A stretch of DNA of 64,000 nucleotides. Origin: Carnobacterium mobile DSM 4848. Lineage in GTDB: Bacteria; Bacillota; Bacilli; Lactobacillales; Carnobacteriaceae. A program made the translations under genes and the position numbers. How positions within the stretch are numbered: the stretch's first letter is position 1; every line of letters begins with the position of its first letter. The notes under the pieces were generated by a model. The model searched no databases and had not been told where the DNA came from. It saw nothing but the letters and a program-made list of their open reading frames with translations. This document shows, in pieces, positions 34,906-42,601 of this stretch. The stretch is taken from assembly GCF_000744825.1 (NCBI RefSeq), contig NZ_JQMR01000001.1:1054001-1118000 (forward strand), written 5' to 3'.

Positions 34906-35604
34906 ATGAACGACCAAAGAAATTCAGTTGATTTAAACATTGTTGAAGGAAATGATTCATTATTCAGTTACACTTTAATTCGTGATGCGCTGATTCCCAA
35001 TTTATTAGGTCAGGAAACAAATGAAATCCTTTATTGGGCCGGTAAAGAGCTAGCCAGACAATATCCTTTAAACAATCAGCAGGATACAATCCTTTTCTTT
35101 AAAAAAGCAGGGTTCGGCACCTTAACAGTAGATAGCCACCATAAAAACAAAGTCATTTTCCGACTTTCTGGCTTTGTAGTTGAAAACCGGTTAGCAATGG
35201 TGAAAGAGCCTAGTTTTAATTTGGAAGCTGGTTTTTTAGCCGAACAAATTCAACAACAAGAAAGTCTTTATACCGAAGCTATCTACGAGATAAAATCAAA
35301 AGCAAAAAGCGTCTTGATTACTTTACAGCAAGATACCAAAGACCTAAGCCCAATTGCTAAACCAGATACTTATTTTGTCTTCAACCAAACAGATAAGGAA
35401 AAACTTTCTGCAGATGAACACGAAGAAACCGCACTTGAAAAACTAGATGAGGTTTTTGCTGATCCAGTTGCTCAAGCTATTGATGAAACAGTGGAAGAAG
35501 TTCTTGATGAGCAAGCTTTAGAAGAGCAACATCCTTTAAAAGAGGAAGCCCCTTCTGTTTTTGATGAATGGCCTTCACGATCCGCAAAACATAAAAAGAA
35601 ATAA
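34906..35604 (+). CDS. yslB: YslB family protein (DUF2507) with acidic tail
   Basis: This 232-residue cytoplasmic protein has its first 145 or so residues matching the YslB/DUF2507 family (FSYTLIRDALIPNLLGQETNEILYWAGKELARQYP). The acidic C-terminal extension (EETALEKLDEVFADPVAQAIDE) ends in a basic KHKKK and is longer than in Bacillus. The function is unknown; the family lies near murI/rph in bacilli, as it does here. ATG 34906 follows GAGAGGTG. Confidence 0.82.
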   Translation: MNDQRNSVDLNIVEGNDSLFSYTLIRDALIPNLLGQETNEILYWAGKELARQYPLNNQQDTILFFKKAGFGTLTVDSHHKNKVIFRLSGFVVENRLAMVKEPSFNLEAGFLAEQIQQQESLYTEAIYEIKSKAKSVLITLQQDTKDLSPIAKPDTYFVFNQTDKEKLSADEHEETALEKLDEVFADPVAQAIDETVEEVLDEQALEEQHPLKEEAPSVFDEWPSRSAKHKKK

Positions 35605-35655
35605 AAAACACAGCAGGAATGAGACTTTTCGTCTCAACTCTGCTGTGTTTGTTTC
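35604..35655. terminator. Bidirectional terminator yslB / ABC permease
   Basis: AAACACAGCA pairs with TGCTGTGTTT outside an inner GAGAC/GTCTC helix. The genes on either side converge. Confidence 0.85.
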
Positions 35656-35660
35656 AATTT

Positions 35661-36926
35661 TTAAGCTTCTTTCTTTTTTTCATTGCGCATGGTGCTCCAC
35701 GACGCTTTCATGGTTTTAAACATTCCCGCATCTGAATAAACCAAGACGTTAGAACGGTATAACATAAGGGACACATAAGAGCACAAAATTGTAAAAATAA
35801 CCATTAACCCAATTGATAATAAGTTGCCTGCGGTAGAAACTGTTTCACTTGCTACTCGAAAAGGCATGATCATTGGGGTAAAAAATGGAACATAAGAAGC
35901 GATTTTAACAATCATTTGTGTCGGACTAGCAAAGGCAAACATCCCACCGTAAAAGCCGATCATAGAAAGAAATACCAGTGGCGTTACTGCTTTATTGACA
36001 TCTTCAATTTTTGAAACAAGCGAACCTAAGAAGGCTGCTATTGCAGCGTATAAAATAATCCCTAAAACAAAATAAATAATTGAATATCCCAACAGGCCCT
36101 GCAGCAATTCTTTAATATCAATCCCCTGCAAAACATTTTGAACAGGTTCAAAAGATTGCCCAAATTGATAAGCAACTAGTCCAATAACTCCGTAAATAAC
36201 AACTTGCGTTAAACAAACTAATAAGATTCCCACTAATTTCCCAAAAAAGTGGACTGATGAACTAACACTAGACAATATGATTTCCATGATGCGCGTTCCT
36301 TTTTCCGAAGCTATTTCTTGAGCAATAATACTAGCGTAATTAATAATAAAAATAAATACTGCAATACCCACAACATAGGCACTCCACATTTTTATAGAAG
36401 TATCTTGATCATTTTGACTGGTAATATTTTCTCCTTCAAAACGGATGACTCTATCATCCAACTTAGGCGGTGCCATTAGTTTTGCTACTTCTGCTTCTGT
36501 TAACCCTAATTGAGATGCCGTCCGATTCAATTGAGTAACAGACAATACCGACTGTAAAGAAGATAGATCCAACGACTGGCCTGATGATGTATGTACATAA
36601 TTCCCGTTGATTGAATCATTTTCTATTGCAATCTCTAAATAACCATCCAATTTCTCAGCTTTCATTTGTTTTTCGGCTTCTGCAATAGAGGTAACTTTTT
36701 TGGCTACTTTAAATTCTTCCGTTTCAGACTCTAAAGCTGTGCGAATGTCTTGATCGTTTGTAATCAATGCGATAGTAGGTGGTTCGCTAAAAGAAGACCC
36801 GACAAAATAAATGACTGCTCCTATGATTAATAAAATAACAATTGGCGATAAGACCATTGAAATAAAACCGACTGATTTTACATTTTTTTTATAAACTTCT
36901 TCTACAATAATCGCAAACTTATTCAT
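35661..36926 (-). CDS. ABC exporter permease, NatB/YhaP type
   Basis: This 421-residue ABC-2 type permease has an N-terminal helix, a large extracellular domain (about 45-190) and a cluster of five to six helices in the C-terminal half. It matches B. subtilis YhaP (419 residues) and NatB, linked to sodium or drug export. I chose ATG 36926, overlapping the ATPase gene by 8 bp; an in-frame GTG at 36935 is an alternative. The fold is clear, the substrate is not. Confidence 0.85.
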   Translation of the reverse strand: MNKFAIIVEEVYKKNVKSVGFISMVLSPIVILLIIGAVIYFVGSSFSEPPTIALITNDQDIRTALESETEEFKVAKKVTSIAEAEKQMKAEKLDGYLEIAIENDSINGNYVHTSSGQSLDLSSLQSVLSVTQLNRTASQLGLTEAEVAKLMAPPKLDDRVIRFEGENITSQNDQDTSIKMWSAYVVGIAVFIFIINYASIIAQEIASEKGTRIMEIILSSVSSSVHFFGKLVGILLVCLTQVVIYGVIGLVAYQFGQSFEPVQNVLQGIDIKELLQGLLGYSIIYFVLGIILYAAIAAFLGSLVSKIEDVNKAVTPLVFLSMIGFYGGMFAFASPTQMIVKIASYVPFFTPMIMPFRVASETVSTAGNLLSIGLMVIFTILCSYVSLMLYRSNVLVYSDAGMFKTMKASWSTMRNEKKKEA

Positions 36927-37818
36927 TAGGCACACCCGCTTTCAATCTAAATATTTCTTCCAACGTTGGGGGTTGTTGACTAAAAGTTGAAATATAGCCG
37001 TTTTTAGTTACAAGCTCAAACAACTCATGACCATAAGCAGGGTCCGATAAATCTAGAACGGTCAAGCCATCCATTGTTTTCTTAAGATTCGTAACTCCTG
37101 GCATCGTTCTCAGCGTTTCATCTGGAATGCCTGTTTCAAGGAATAATTTTGTCCGACCGAATTGCTCACGAATCTCACGAACGGTTCCATCCAACACCAT
37201 TGCTCCGTTCCGCAACATAATTAAGTTATCACAAATTTCTTCTACATTATTCATATTATGGCTGGAAAAAATAACACACGATCCCTGTTTTCTTAATTCT
37301 TTGATCCCTTCTTCTAGCAAGCTGGCATTGACTGGATCGAGACCACTAAAAGGCTCATCTAAGATAATTAATTTAGGTTGATGGATCAATGTACAAATCA
37401 ATTGGACTTTCTGTTGATTTCCTTTAGAAAGTGATTTGATCTTATCTGTTTTCTTTCCTTTAACTTCAAACTTTTTCATCCAATCATCAATTAAAGGTTT
37501 GATTTTTTTTTTTGTTTTTCCTCGTAGTCGAGCAAAATAAATAATTTGATCTTCAATCGTTACTTTAGGATATAGGCCGCGTTCTTCGGGCAAATAACCG
37601 ATAATATTGTAATCTGTTTTTTTCAAAGGACGTCCATTCCATAATACTTCTCCTTGATCAGCCATTAGGAAATTTAAAATTAAACGAAAAGTGGTTGTTT
37701 TTCCAGCTCCATTTTGCCCGATCATACCCATTATTTCTCCATCTTGAATCGTAAAGCTGATATTATCAACTGCTGTTAAAGACCCAAAAGATTTCTTGAG
37801 ATTCCTTACTTCCAACAT
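36919..37818 (-). CDS. ABC exporter ATP-binding protein, NatA/YhaQ type
   Basis: This 299-residue ATPase has Walker A MIGQNGAGKTTT (about 34-42), signature SLSKGNQQKVQ (about 130) and Walker B LIILDEPFSGLDP (about 150-162). A C-terminal DUF4162-like domain follows, as in NatA and YhaQ. It couples to the permease downstream through an 8-bp overlap. ATG 37818 follows GGAGGAGATAAC. Sodium export is possible but not shown by sequence. Confidence 0.88.
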   Translation of the reverse strand: MLEVRNLKKSFGSLTAVDNISFTIQDGEIMGMIGQNGAGKTTTFRLILNFLMADQGEVLWNGRPLKKTDYNIIGYLPEERGLYPKVTIEDQIIYFARLRGKTKKKIKPLIDDWMKKFEVKGKKTDKIKSLSKGNQQKVQLICTLIHQPKLIILDEPFSGLDPVNASLLEEGIKELRKQGSCVIFSSHNMNNVEEICDNLIMLRNGAMVLDGTVREIREQFGRTKLFLETGIPDETLRTMPGVTNLKKTMDGLTVLDLSDPAYGHELFELVTKNGYISTFSQQPPTLEEIFRLKAGVPNE

Positions 37819-38027
37819 GTTATCTCCTCCAAATCACATTAAGCTTTTATCTTACTCTTACTATTCTTTTATAGTTTAACATACCTCTTTTTTAATTTAT
37901 ATCCTTTACTGCATCTCTTCTTTTTGCTTTTTTAATAGCTTCTATTTGACGAAATTCGTTTAATTACGTATGATACATTTGTCAAACCTTTTTTTTATTA
38001 ATCAACAAAAGTTAGGAGGCAATTAAA

Positions 38028-38735
38028 ATGAAGGAAGAAAAATTAGAAGTAAAAAGTAGTTTTCCCAGTTTTATGTCCAAAATATACGCTTGGATGGCAG
38101 GGGGAATTTTACTCAGTGCTGTAACTGTCTATACCATCCTTTATACTTTTTCTCCAATAGCTAATGCTTTTTGGAATTTAATGGAAGCTACGAATGGATG
38201 GGCTGCTTATGGATTTATTATTTTAGAACTCGTTTTAGTATTCAGTTTTCGCTTTAACCCTGAAAAAATGCAGCATACAGCTAATTATGCCACAAAGTTC
38301 ATTGCTTACTCGATCGTTAACGGTGTGACTCTTGCTATTATTTTATTGATGTACACTGAAGCCAGTATTTTGAATGCCTTTATCTCTACTTTTGCACTTT
38401 TTGTTGTTATGAGCGCCATTGGTTTTATCACAAAAAGAGATTTATCTAAACTAGGCGGTATCTTATTCAGTATGTTGATTGGATTGATTATTGCTTCAGT
38501 GATCAATTTATTTTTACTGAGAAGTTCAACTGCTGACTTTATTCTTTCGATTATTACTGTTATCATCTTCACTGGACTAACAGCATATGATACACAAAAA
38601 TGTAAAGCGATTTATGCTCAATATGGCGAAACGACTACAGTAAGCAGTCTCGCAATCATTTGTGCCCTAGAACTTTACCTTGATTTCATCAATCTGTTTT
38701 TAGGCATCTTGCGCATTTTCGGAAACCGCAAATAG
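38028..38735 (+). CDS. Bax inhibitor-1 (BI-1/YccA) family membrane protein
   Basis: This 235-residue protein has seven hydrophobic segments and belongs to the BI-1/YetJ family, whose B. subtilis member YetJ is a pH-sensitive calcium leak channel. The C-terminal motif TAYDTQKCKAIY carries the conserved Asp (near 190), and LELYLDFINLFLGILRIFG ends the protein as in relatives. ATG 38028 follows AGGAGG. It is monocistronic with its own terminator. Confidence 0.9.
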   Translation: MKEEKLEVKSSFPSFMSKIYAWMAGGILLSAVTVYTILYTFSPIANAFWNLMEATNGWAAYGFIILELVLVFSFRFNPEKMQHTANYATKFIAYSIVNGVTLAIILLMYTEASILNAFISTFALFVVMSAIGFITKRDLSKLGGILFSMLIGLIIASVINLFLLRSSTADFILSIITVIIFTGLTAYDTQKCKAIYAQYGETTTVSSLAIICALELYLDFINLFLGILRIFGNRK

Positions 38736-38749
38736 CTCACTCTAACAGT

Positions 38750-38800
38750 AAAAGGACTAGATCAGGTTACGTAACGTGTAATCTAATCTAGTCCTTTTTT
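38750..38800 (+). terminator. Terminator of the BI-1 gene
   Basis: AAAGGACTAGAT pairs with ATCTAGTCCTTT around an inner GGTTAC/GTAACG-like helix and is followed by T's. Confidence 0.85.
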
Positions 38801-38879
38801 GTGTTATTTTATTGTCTTATGGTTGAAAAAAAAATCAGTCTATCAACTCAGACCTCCTATTATTTCTGCTTTTTGTTTT

Positions 38880-39317
38880 CTATTTTTGAACTTTTTTACT
38901 TAGTTCCGTTAAAAATACTTCTTTGTCCATTGGCGATAGTTTGATACTCTTCTTTCCAAAGTTAGTTGTGTAATAAAGAATAACGCCTTCTTTTGAAGAG
39001 AGTACTCTATTCCCTGTCATTACATCTGCCAACTTAAACTGTACCGATTCAGTCCTGTCTATTTGTTTGTAGGAAATGCGCTTCACAAATGGCCCATTCC
39101 GTATAATTAAACCATTTTGCTGAAGTTCGTAAACAATAAAATAATTGGCAGAAAGCCAACTAACAACAGCTAAGACTAAAACTAGCGTTAATATGCCTTG
39201 AATCGCTTGGTTAAGCGGCAAGAGAGAACGTGCAACAACAAGAGCAATCAACCATAAAAAACTATTGGACGAAAATAAAATAATGAAAAAAAGATCATGC
39301 TTTGTTTTAAATTTCAT
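38880..39317 (-). CDS. Membrane protein with a bacterial PH-like domain (DUF1200 type)
   Basis: This 145-residue protein has two membrane helices (FFIILFSSNSFLWLIALVVA and GILTLVLVLAVVSWLSA, up to about residue 58). Behind them is a beta-rich domain (YELQQNGLIIRNGPFVKRISYKQI) of the YyaB/DUF1200 PH-like type. The function is unknown. It lies 18 bp after the alpha/beta hydrolase gene and is probably co-transcribed with it. Confidence 0.75.
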   Translation of the reverse strand: MKFKTKHDLFFIILFSSNSFLWLIALVVARSLLPLNQAIQGILTLVLVLAVVSWLSANYFIVYELQQNGLIIRNGPFVKRISYKQIDRTESVQFKLADVMTGNRVLSSKEGVILYYTTNFGKKSIKLSPMDKEVFLTELSKKVQK

Positions 39318-39335
39318 CTTGTTCTCCTTCTTTGC

Positions 39336-40049
39336 TTATTTATTTGCAGTAAAAAAGCGTACGGCCATTGAATTAAACGCTGCTGGTTTTTCCAGCATCA
39401 AAAAATGTGTAGCTGCTGGAAAAATAATTTTTTGACTAGTATTTATCAACTGGTGCATTTGTTCAGTATGCTGCGGTTTTATGACGTCCTGTTCTCCTGC
39501 TACAATAAGTGTAGGAATTGTGATTTTTTTTAAATCTTCCTCTGTTAAATCCAACTGATGCCACATTAAATCAATAATTTCTTTACGTTTACGCTGACGT
39601 TCACTATATTTCCCCAACTTATTTAAATAATAATAGTGGCATTGAACAAAAAGAAAATCTTTTTTTCTTAACCCATTTGCCTTAAAATTAGCACCGACAA
39701 GTACCATTTTTTCTACTTTTGCTGGGTAGTGACTGGCTAAATATAAGGCTAAATTCCCTCCGTCGCTAAACCCTATGATAGAGACTCGTTCAAGCTTCAA
39801 ATAATCTAAAACAGATAAGATATCCTTGGCCATTTTTTCGAAAGACAACGGTGTTCTTCCATGATCAGAACGACCATGTCCCCGGCTGTCTAATGCAATA
39901 ACGTGATAAGTCTGATTAAAATATGGCACTTGGTATTTAAAGATTTCATGATTTTCTTCGCTTCCATGCAGCAAAAGCAATGGCTTCCCTTTACCGCTAG
40001 TTTTACAAAACAAATAGCCGTCTTCTGTGGGTATATACATGGCTTTCAT
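39336..40049 (-). CDS. Alpha/beta hydrolase
   Basis: This 237-residue hydrolase has the oxyanion HGSEENHE region near 31, the nucleophile elbow GFSDGG (Ser near 98), Asp in GEQDVI near 187 and His in ATHFLM near 215, a complete triad. The substrate is unknown; esterase or lipase-like activity is likely. I chose ATG 40049 because AGGAGGAAGAAA precedes it. It starts a two-gene operon with the PH-domain membrane protein. Confidence 0.85.
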   Translation of the reverse strand: MKAMYIPTEDGYLFCKTSGKGKPLLLLHGSEENHEIFKYQVPYFNQTYHVIALDSRGHGRSDHGRTPLSFEKMAKDILSVLDYLKLERVSIIGFSDGGNLALYLASHYPAKVEKMVLVGANFKANGLRKKDFLFVQCHYYYLNKLGKYSERQRKRKEIIDLMWHQLDLTEEDLKKITIPTLIVAGEQDVIKPQHTEQMHQLINTSQKIIFPAATHFLMLEKPAAFNSMAVRFFTANK

Positions 40050-40136
40050 TTTCTTCCTCCTCACAAGGATCTCCTCACTCCATTCTAACAAAACATACGC
40101 GTTCCCTACAACTGATCTTCAGTTAAAATTAAACAC

Positions 40137-40172
40137 AAAAAAACATCAATCTCTCTCCAAAGATTGATGCTC
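40137..40172 (-). terminator. Terminator of the peptide/orf84 operon
   Basis: On the minus strand CATCAATCT and AGATTGATG enclose an 8-base loop and are followed by seven T's, about 55 bases after orf84. Confidence 0.85.
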
Positions 40173-40226
40173 TATGGGACTTATCTCAACACAGGGGAGC
40201 ATTAAGATAAAATCCTTCATTTTACT

Positions 40227-40481
40227 TTAAATGTTAATATCTAAATTGATGATTTTTAACGTAATCATTAATTGATTTTCACGTCTAACAAATAATAATC
40301 GCGTTACTTTCATCTTATTTAAATCAGCCAGCGAGAGATTGTGTCTTCTCAAAACACCATCAAGGGGACAATCCAGCATACCATCTGCATTTTCTATAAA
40401 ATCTTCCTTAACTATTTGCAAGATATTTTTCGCATCTTTTCCTTCAATAATATAGGCGTATTCTTCATTTATTTGTTTCAT
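40227..40481 (-). CDS. Unknown 84-aa protein next to the Rgg locus
   Basis: This small soluble protein (MKQINEEYAYIIEGKDAK start) has an excellent AGGAGGGG ribosome site. I do not recognise a domain. Predicted content is an N-terminal helical part, a CPLDG turn and a C-terminal strand-like segment (MITLKIINLDINI). It is the last gene of the putative operon that begins with the 26-aa signal peptide gene, so it may be an effector controlled by the Rgg regulator. No function can be assigned. Confidence 0.75.
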   Translation of the reverse strand: MKQINEEYAYIIEGKDAKNILQIVKEDFIENADGMLDCPLDGVLRRHNLSLADLNKMKVTRLLFVRRENQLMITLKIINLDINI

Positions 40482-40498
40482 GCTGATGATTTCCCCTC

Positions 40499-40603
40499 CT
40501 ACTTTAGGCTTGTAATGTGTTCACCATCTGTAATTACTAAGTGTAGAAGTTCTTTGCTGTTTATTAAATTGAATATGCAACTCCTCCTATCCTCCAAATA
40601 CAT
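40499..40603 (-). CDS. Candidate 34-aa ORF between the signal peptide and orf84
   Basis: The ATG at 40603 follows AGAGGTAAAGGA and the frame ends 17 bases before orf84, inside its ribosome site region. It encodes MYLEDRRSCIFNLINSKELL and then a polar end. It is not clearly hydrophobic or cationic, so bacteriocin-like function is not obvious. An overlapping TTG-started frame of 18 codons exists. The coding status is plausible but unproven. Confidence 0.35.
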   Translation of the reverse strand: MYLEDRRSCIFNLINSKELLHLVITDGEHITSLK

Positions 40604-40676
40604 TCCTTTACCTCTCGAGTAATTTACCAGCAAGTATTATGGAAAACAGTTGGTTACTATGACTTGACGTTGTCGT

Positions 40677-40757
40677 CTAGCCGCCGCCACCAACAAACCA
40701 AAGTACTGGTAAGATTGCCATAAGCTTTTTCAAGACTTTAATATAGTCCATCTTCAT
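40677..40757 (-). CDS. Putative 26-aa signalling peptide (SHP-like, ends in four glycines)
   Basis: The ATG at 40757 has a strong GGAGGGATTAC ribosome site. The peptide begins MKMDYIKVLKK, continues with a short hydrophobic core and ends ILPVLWFVGGGG. Length, basic N-terminus, hydrophobic C-terminus and terminal Gly resemble the short hydrophobic peptides of streptococcal Rgg systems, whose mature forms end in VGG or VVG. It is divergent from an Rgg-type gene, the standard layout for such pairs. The exact C-terminus differs from any pheromone I know. Confidence 0.75.
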   Translation of the reverse strand: MKMDYIKVLKKLMAILPVLWFVGGGG

Positions 40758-40864
40758 GTAATCCCTCCGTTCTTGAATATAGTATACCAAAAGAAATGCA
40801 ATTTAATGTATAATGTGCATATAGTAACATTATTTTTTAAAAATGAAAAAAGTGGGTGAAATAG
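40758..40864. promoter_or_regulatory. Shared promoter region of the signal peptide and rgg genes
   Basis: On the minus strand TATACT lies near 40780-40785 without a good -35, fitting an activator-dependent promoter for the peptide. On the plus strand TATAAT near 40809-40814 may serve rgg. An imperfect palindrome, TATAATGTGCATATA, overlaps both and is a candidate regulator-binding site. Confidence 0.5.
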
Positions 40865-41740
40865 TTGGTTAATCAGAAAAAACCGTTTGGTCCAGATCTT
40901 AAGAAAATCCGTGAAAATAAAGGTTATACACAAGAAGTGGTAGCCCGCAATGCAATGAGTCGCTCTACTTATACTCGTTTTGAAACAGAAATCATCACTA
41001 CGACCGTTCCAAAATATTTTCAGATTCTTAACAATTTAGATATGTCGCACAAAGAATTTTCTTATATTCATAATAAATATCATTTAAGTGACAAAGAAGC
41101 AATTCTCTATCAATTTAATTCAGTTACTACAAACTCTGATCTTCTTCTTTTAAAAACATTAAAGCTGGAAGCAGAGAATTACCTGCTAAAAAATGACGAC
41201 CCTGTTATTAAAGATATTGTTGAAATCTATGAGGCACTGCTCACCTTAGCTCATACACATGATTTAAAATTAGCTTATGCTCATGCTGAAAAGGTTTGGT
41301 TCCGGCTCGAAAAAATGGATAAATGGTACTTGACTGAACTTCGTTTATTAAACAACATCTTATTTTTCTTTTTGCCAGAAACTTCTCTGTTCATTTCTAA
41401 ACGGGCACTTCTTGATTTAAATAATTATCGTCATTTTAGAGAAGCAACTGAATTAAAAATGGCTTTTTCAATGAATTTAGTTTATTTATTGATGGAAAAC
41501 CAAGACTTTAAACAGTCTCTACTCCACGCAGATGCCTTGATTGAAGATTGCAAAGCAGAATCAAAGTATATTATGCTGGCTGTGCTCTATGTACGTAAAG
41601 GAATTATTTTAGAAAAAATACAATCGGAAAAAGATTCAGCTATTTTTATTCAAAAAGGATTTACTATCCTTGAAGCTATTGAAGAATTGGAAATAAAAAA
41701 AGAATTAGAGCAGGAATTAAGCTACTATTTAAACTCATAA
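40865..41740 (+). CDS. Rgg/GadR/MutR-family transcriptional regulator
   Basis: This 291-residue regulator has an N-terminal helix-turn-helix (LKKIRENKGYTQEVVARNAMSRSTYTRFE, about 12-40) and an all-helical C-terminal repeat domain of the Rgg type. Rgg proteins are cytoplasmic receptors of re-imported peptides. The TTG start at 40865 follows GGGTGAAATAG. The neighbouring divergent 26-aa peptide is the likely ligand, making this an RRNPP-type quorum-sensing pair. Target genes probably include the minus-strand operon 40227-40757. Confidence 0.88.
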   Translation: MVNQKKPFGPDLKKIRENKGYTQEVVARNAMSRSTYTRFETEIITTTVPKYFQILNNLDMSHKEFSYIHNKYHLSDKEAILYQFNSVTTNSDLLLLKTLKLEAENYLLKNDDPVIKDIVEIYEALLTLAHTHDLKLAYAHAEKVWFRLEKMDKWYLTELRLLNNILFFFLPETSLFISKRALLDLNNYRHFREATELKMAFSMNLVYLLMENQDFKQSLLHADALIEDCKAESKYIMLAVLYVRKGIILEKIQSEKDSAIFIQKGFTILEAIEELEIKKELEQELSYYLNS

Positions 41741-42151
41741 AAAGCGGACAAGTCCGCCTTGACCTCCGTAAAAATAGGGAATACGACTCGGGAGCAACGC
41801 TCCTTTCGTCGCCTTGTACTGGTATTCTACGAGATGAATCTCTTAACGTACCAGGCAAATGAGCCTACTGCACAATTACTAGGAGACTTCCAGCTTTAGC
41901 CGATTACATCAAATAGTCTAAAGCTCCCTCAGCGAAGCTTTAGACCTTTAATAAGAGCATTTTTCTTGATTTTTTTCTTTTGCTAATTAGAGCATTTCTA
42001 CTTAACACTTCTTACTTGTTTCTTGCTTCTTTTGTTCGTTAGACCCACTCTATCGGATATTCCATCCCTCCCAAACCGAGTACAAGAGAGATGGCTATAA
42101 ATATTTAATCTTTCCCTATTTTCCCAAAGTATTTTACATACTCTCATCCAT
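41741..42151. repeat. Intergenic region with a cluster of hairpins
   Basis: This region holds no convincing gene. It carries consecutive inverted repeats: GCGGAC/GTCCGC (41744-41757), GGAGC/GCTCC near 41795, a nested CTGGTA/TACCAG hairpin (about 41818-41855), and GTCTAAAGC/GCTTTAGAC (about 41917-41945). The right third (41960-42150) is plain AT-rich sequence. It looks like a structured intergenic element or several fused ones. Confidence 0.5.
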
Positions 42152-42193
42152 AAAAAAAGAAGATGAGAAAAAAATCTCATCTTCCTTTTTTTA
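42152..42193 (-). terminator. Terminator of trxA
   Basis: GAAGATGAGA / TCTCATCTTC encloses a 6-base A loop. The flanking A/T runs would let it work in both directions. Confidence 0.9.
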
Positions 42194-42197
42194 ATTA

Positions 42198-42509
42198 TTA
42201 TTTATATTTTGCAATGACTTCTTCAAGTTGTTCTTTGCCATGGTAGCCAATTAATTTATCAACAACTTCTCCGTCTTTTTTAATTAGCAATGTTGGGATA
42301 CTCATAATACCGAATGAAGCAGGTACAGTTGGGTTTTCATCAACATCCATTTTTACAAATTTAACTTGATCGCCAATTTCTTCATCTAATTCTTCTAAAA
42401 CTGGTGATTGCATCCGACAAGGTCCGCACCAAGTTGCCCAAAAGTCAGTGATGGTTAATCCCTCTTTAGTTTCTTCTTCAAAGTTTGTATCTGTTACTAC
42501 TTGTACCAT
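42198..42509 (-). CDS. trxA: Thioredoxin
   Basis: This 103-residue classical thioredoxin has the active site WATWCGPCRMQ (Cys near 29 and 32), cis-Pro in SIPTLL near 73 and the family's usual length. It is a cytoplasmic disulfide reductant. A strong AAGGAGG precedes ATG 42509. It follows mutS2, as in B. subtilis (mutSB ... trxA), but here with a 90-bp gap, so it may have its own promoter. Confidence 0.96.
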   Translation of the reverse strand: MVQVVTDTNFEEETKEGLTITDFWATWCGPCRMQSPVLEELDEEIGDQVKFVKMDVDENPTVPASFGIMSIPTLLIKKDGEVVDKLIGYHGKEQLEEVIAKYK

Positions 42510-42601
42510 ATTATTTCCTCCTTAATTCTTAAACTTATTAATAGTAAGTCTTTCACTCTTATTATTATAACAAACAAAAGAAATTATTTCTACTATCTTG
42601 C

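Noticed and set aside
41676-42180. Two minus-strand frames of about 60 codons after rgg
   Set aside because: They have no ribosome sites, overlap hairpins and the trxA terminator, and have unusual composition with no recognisable domain.
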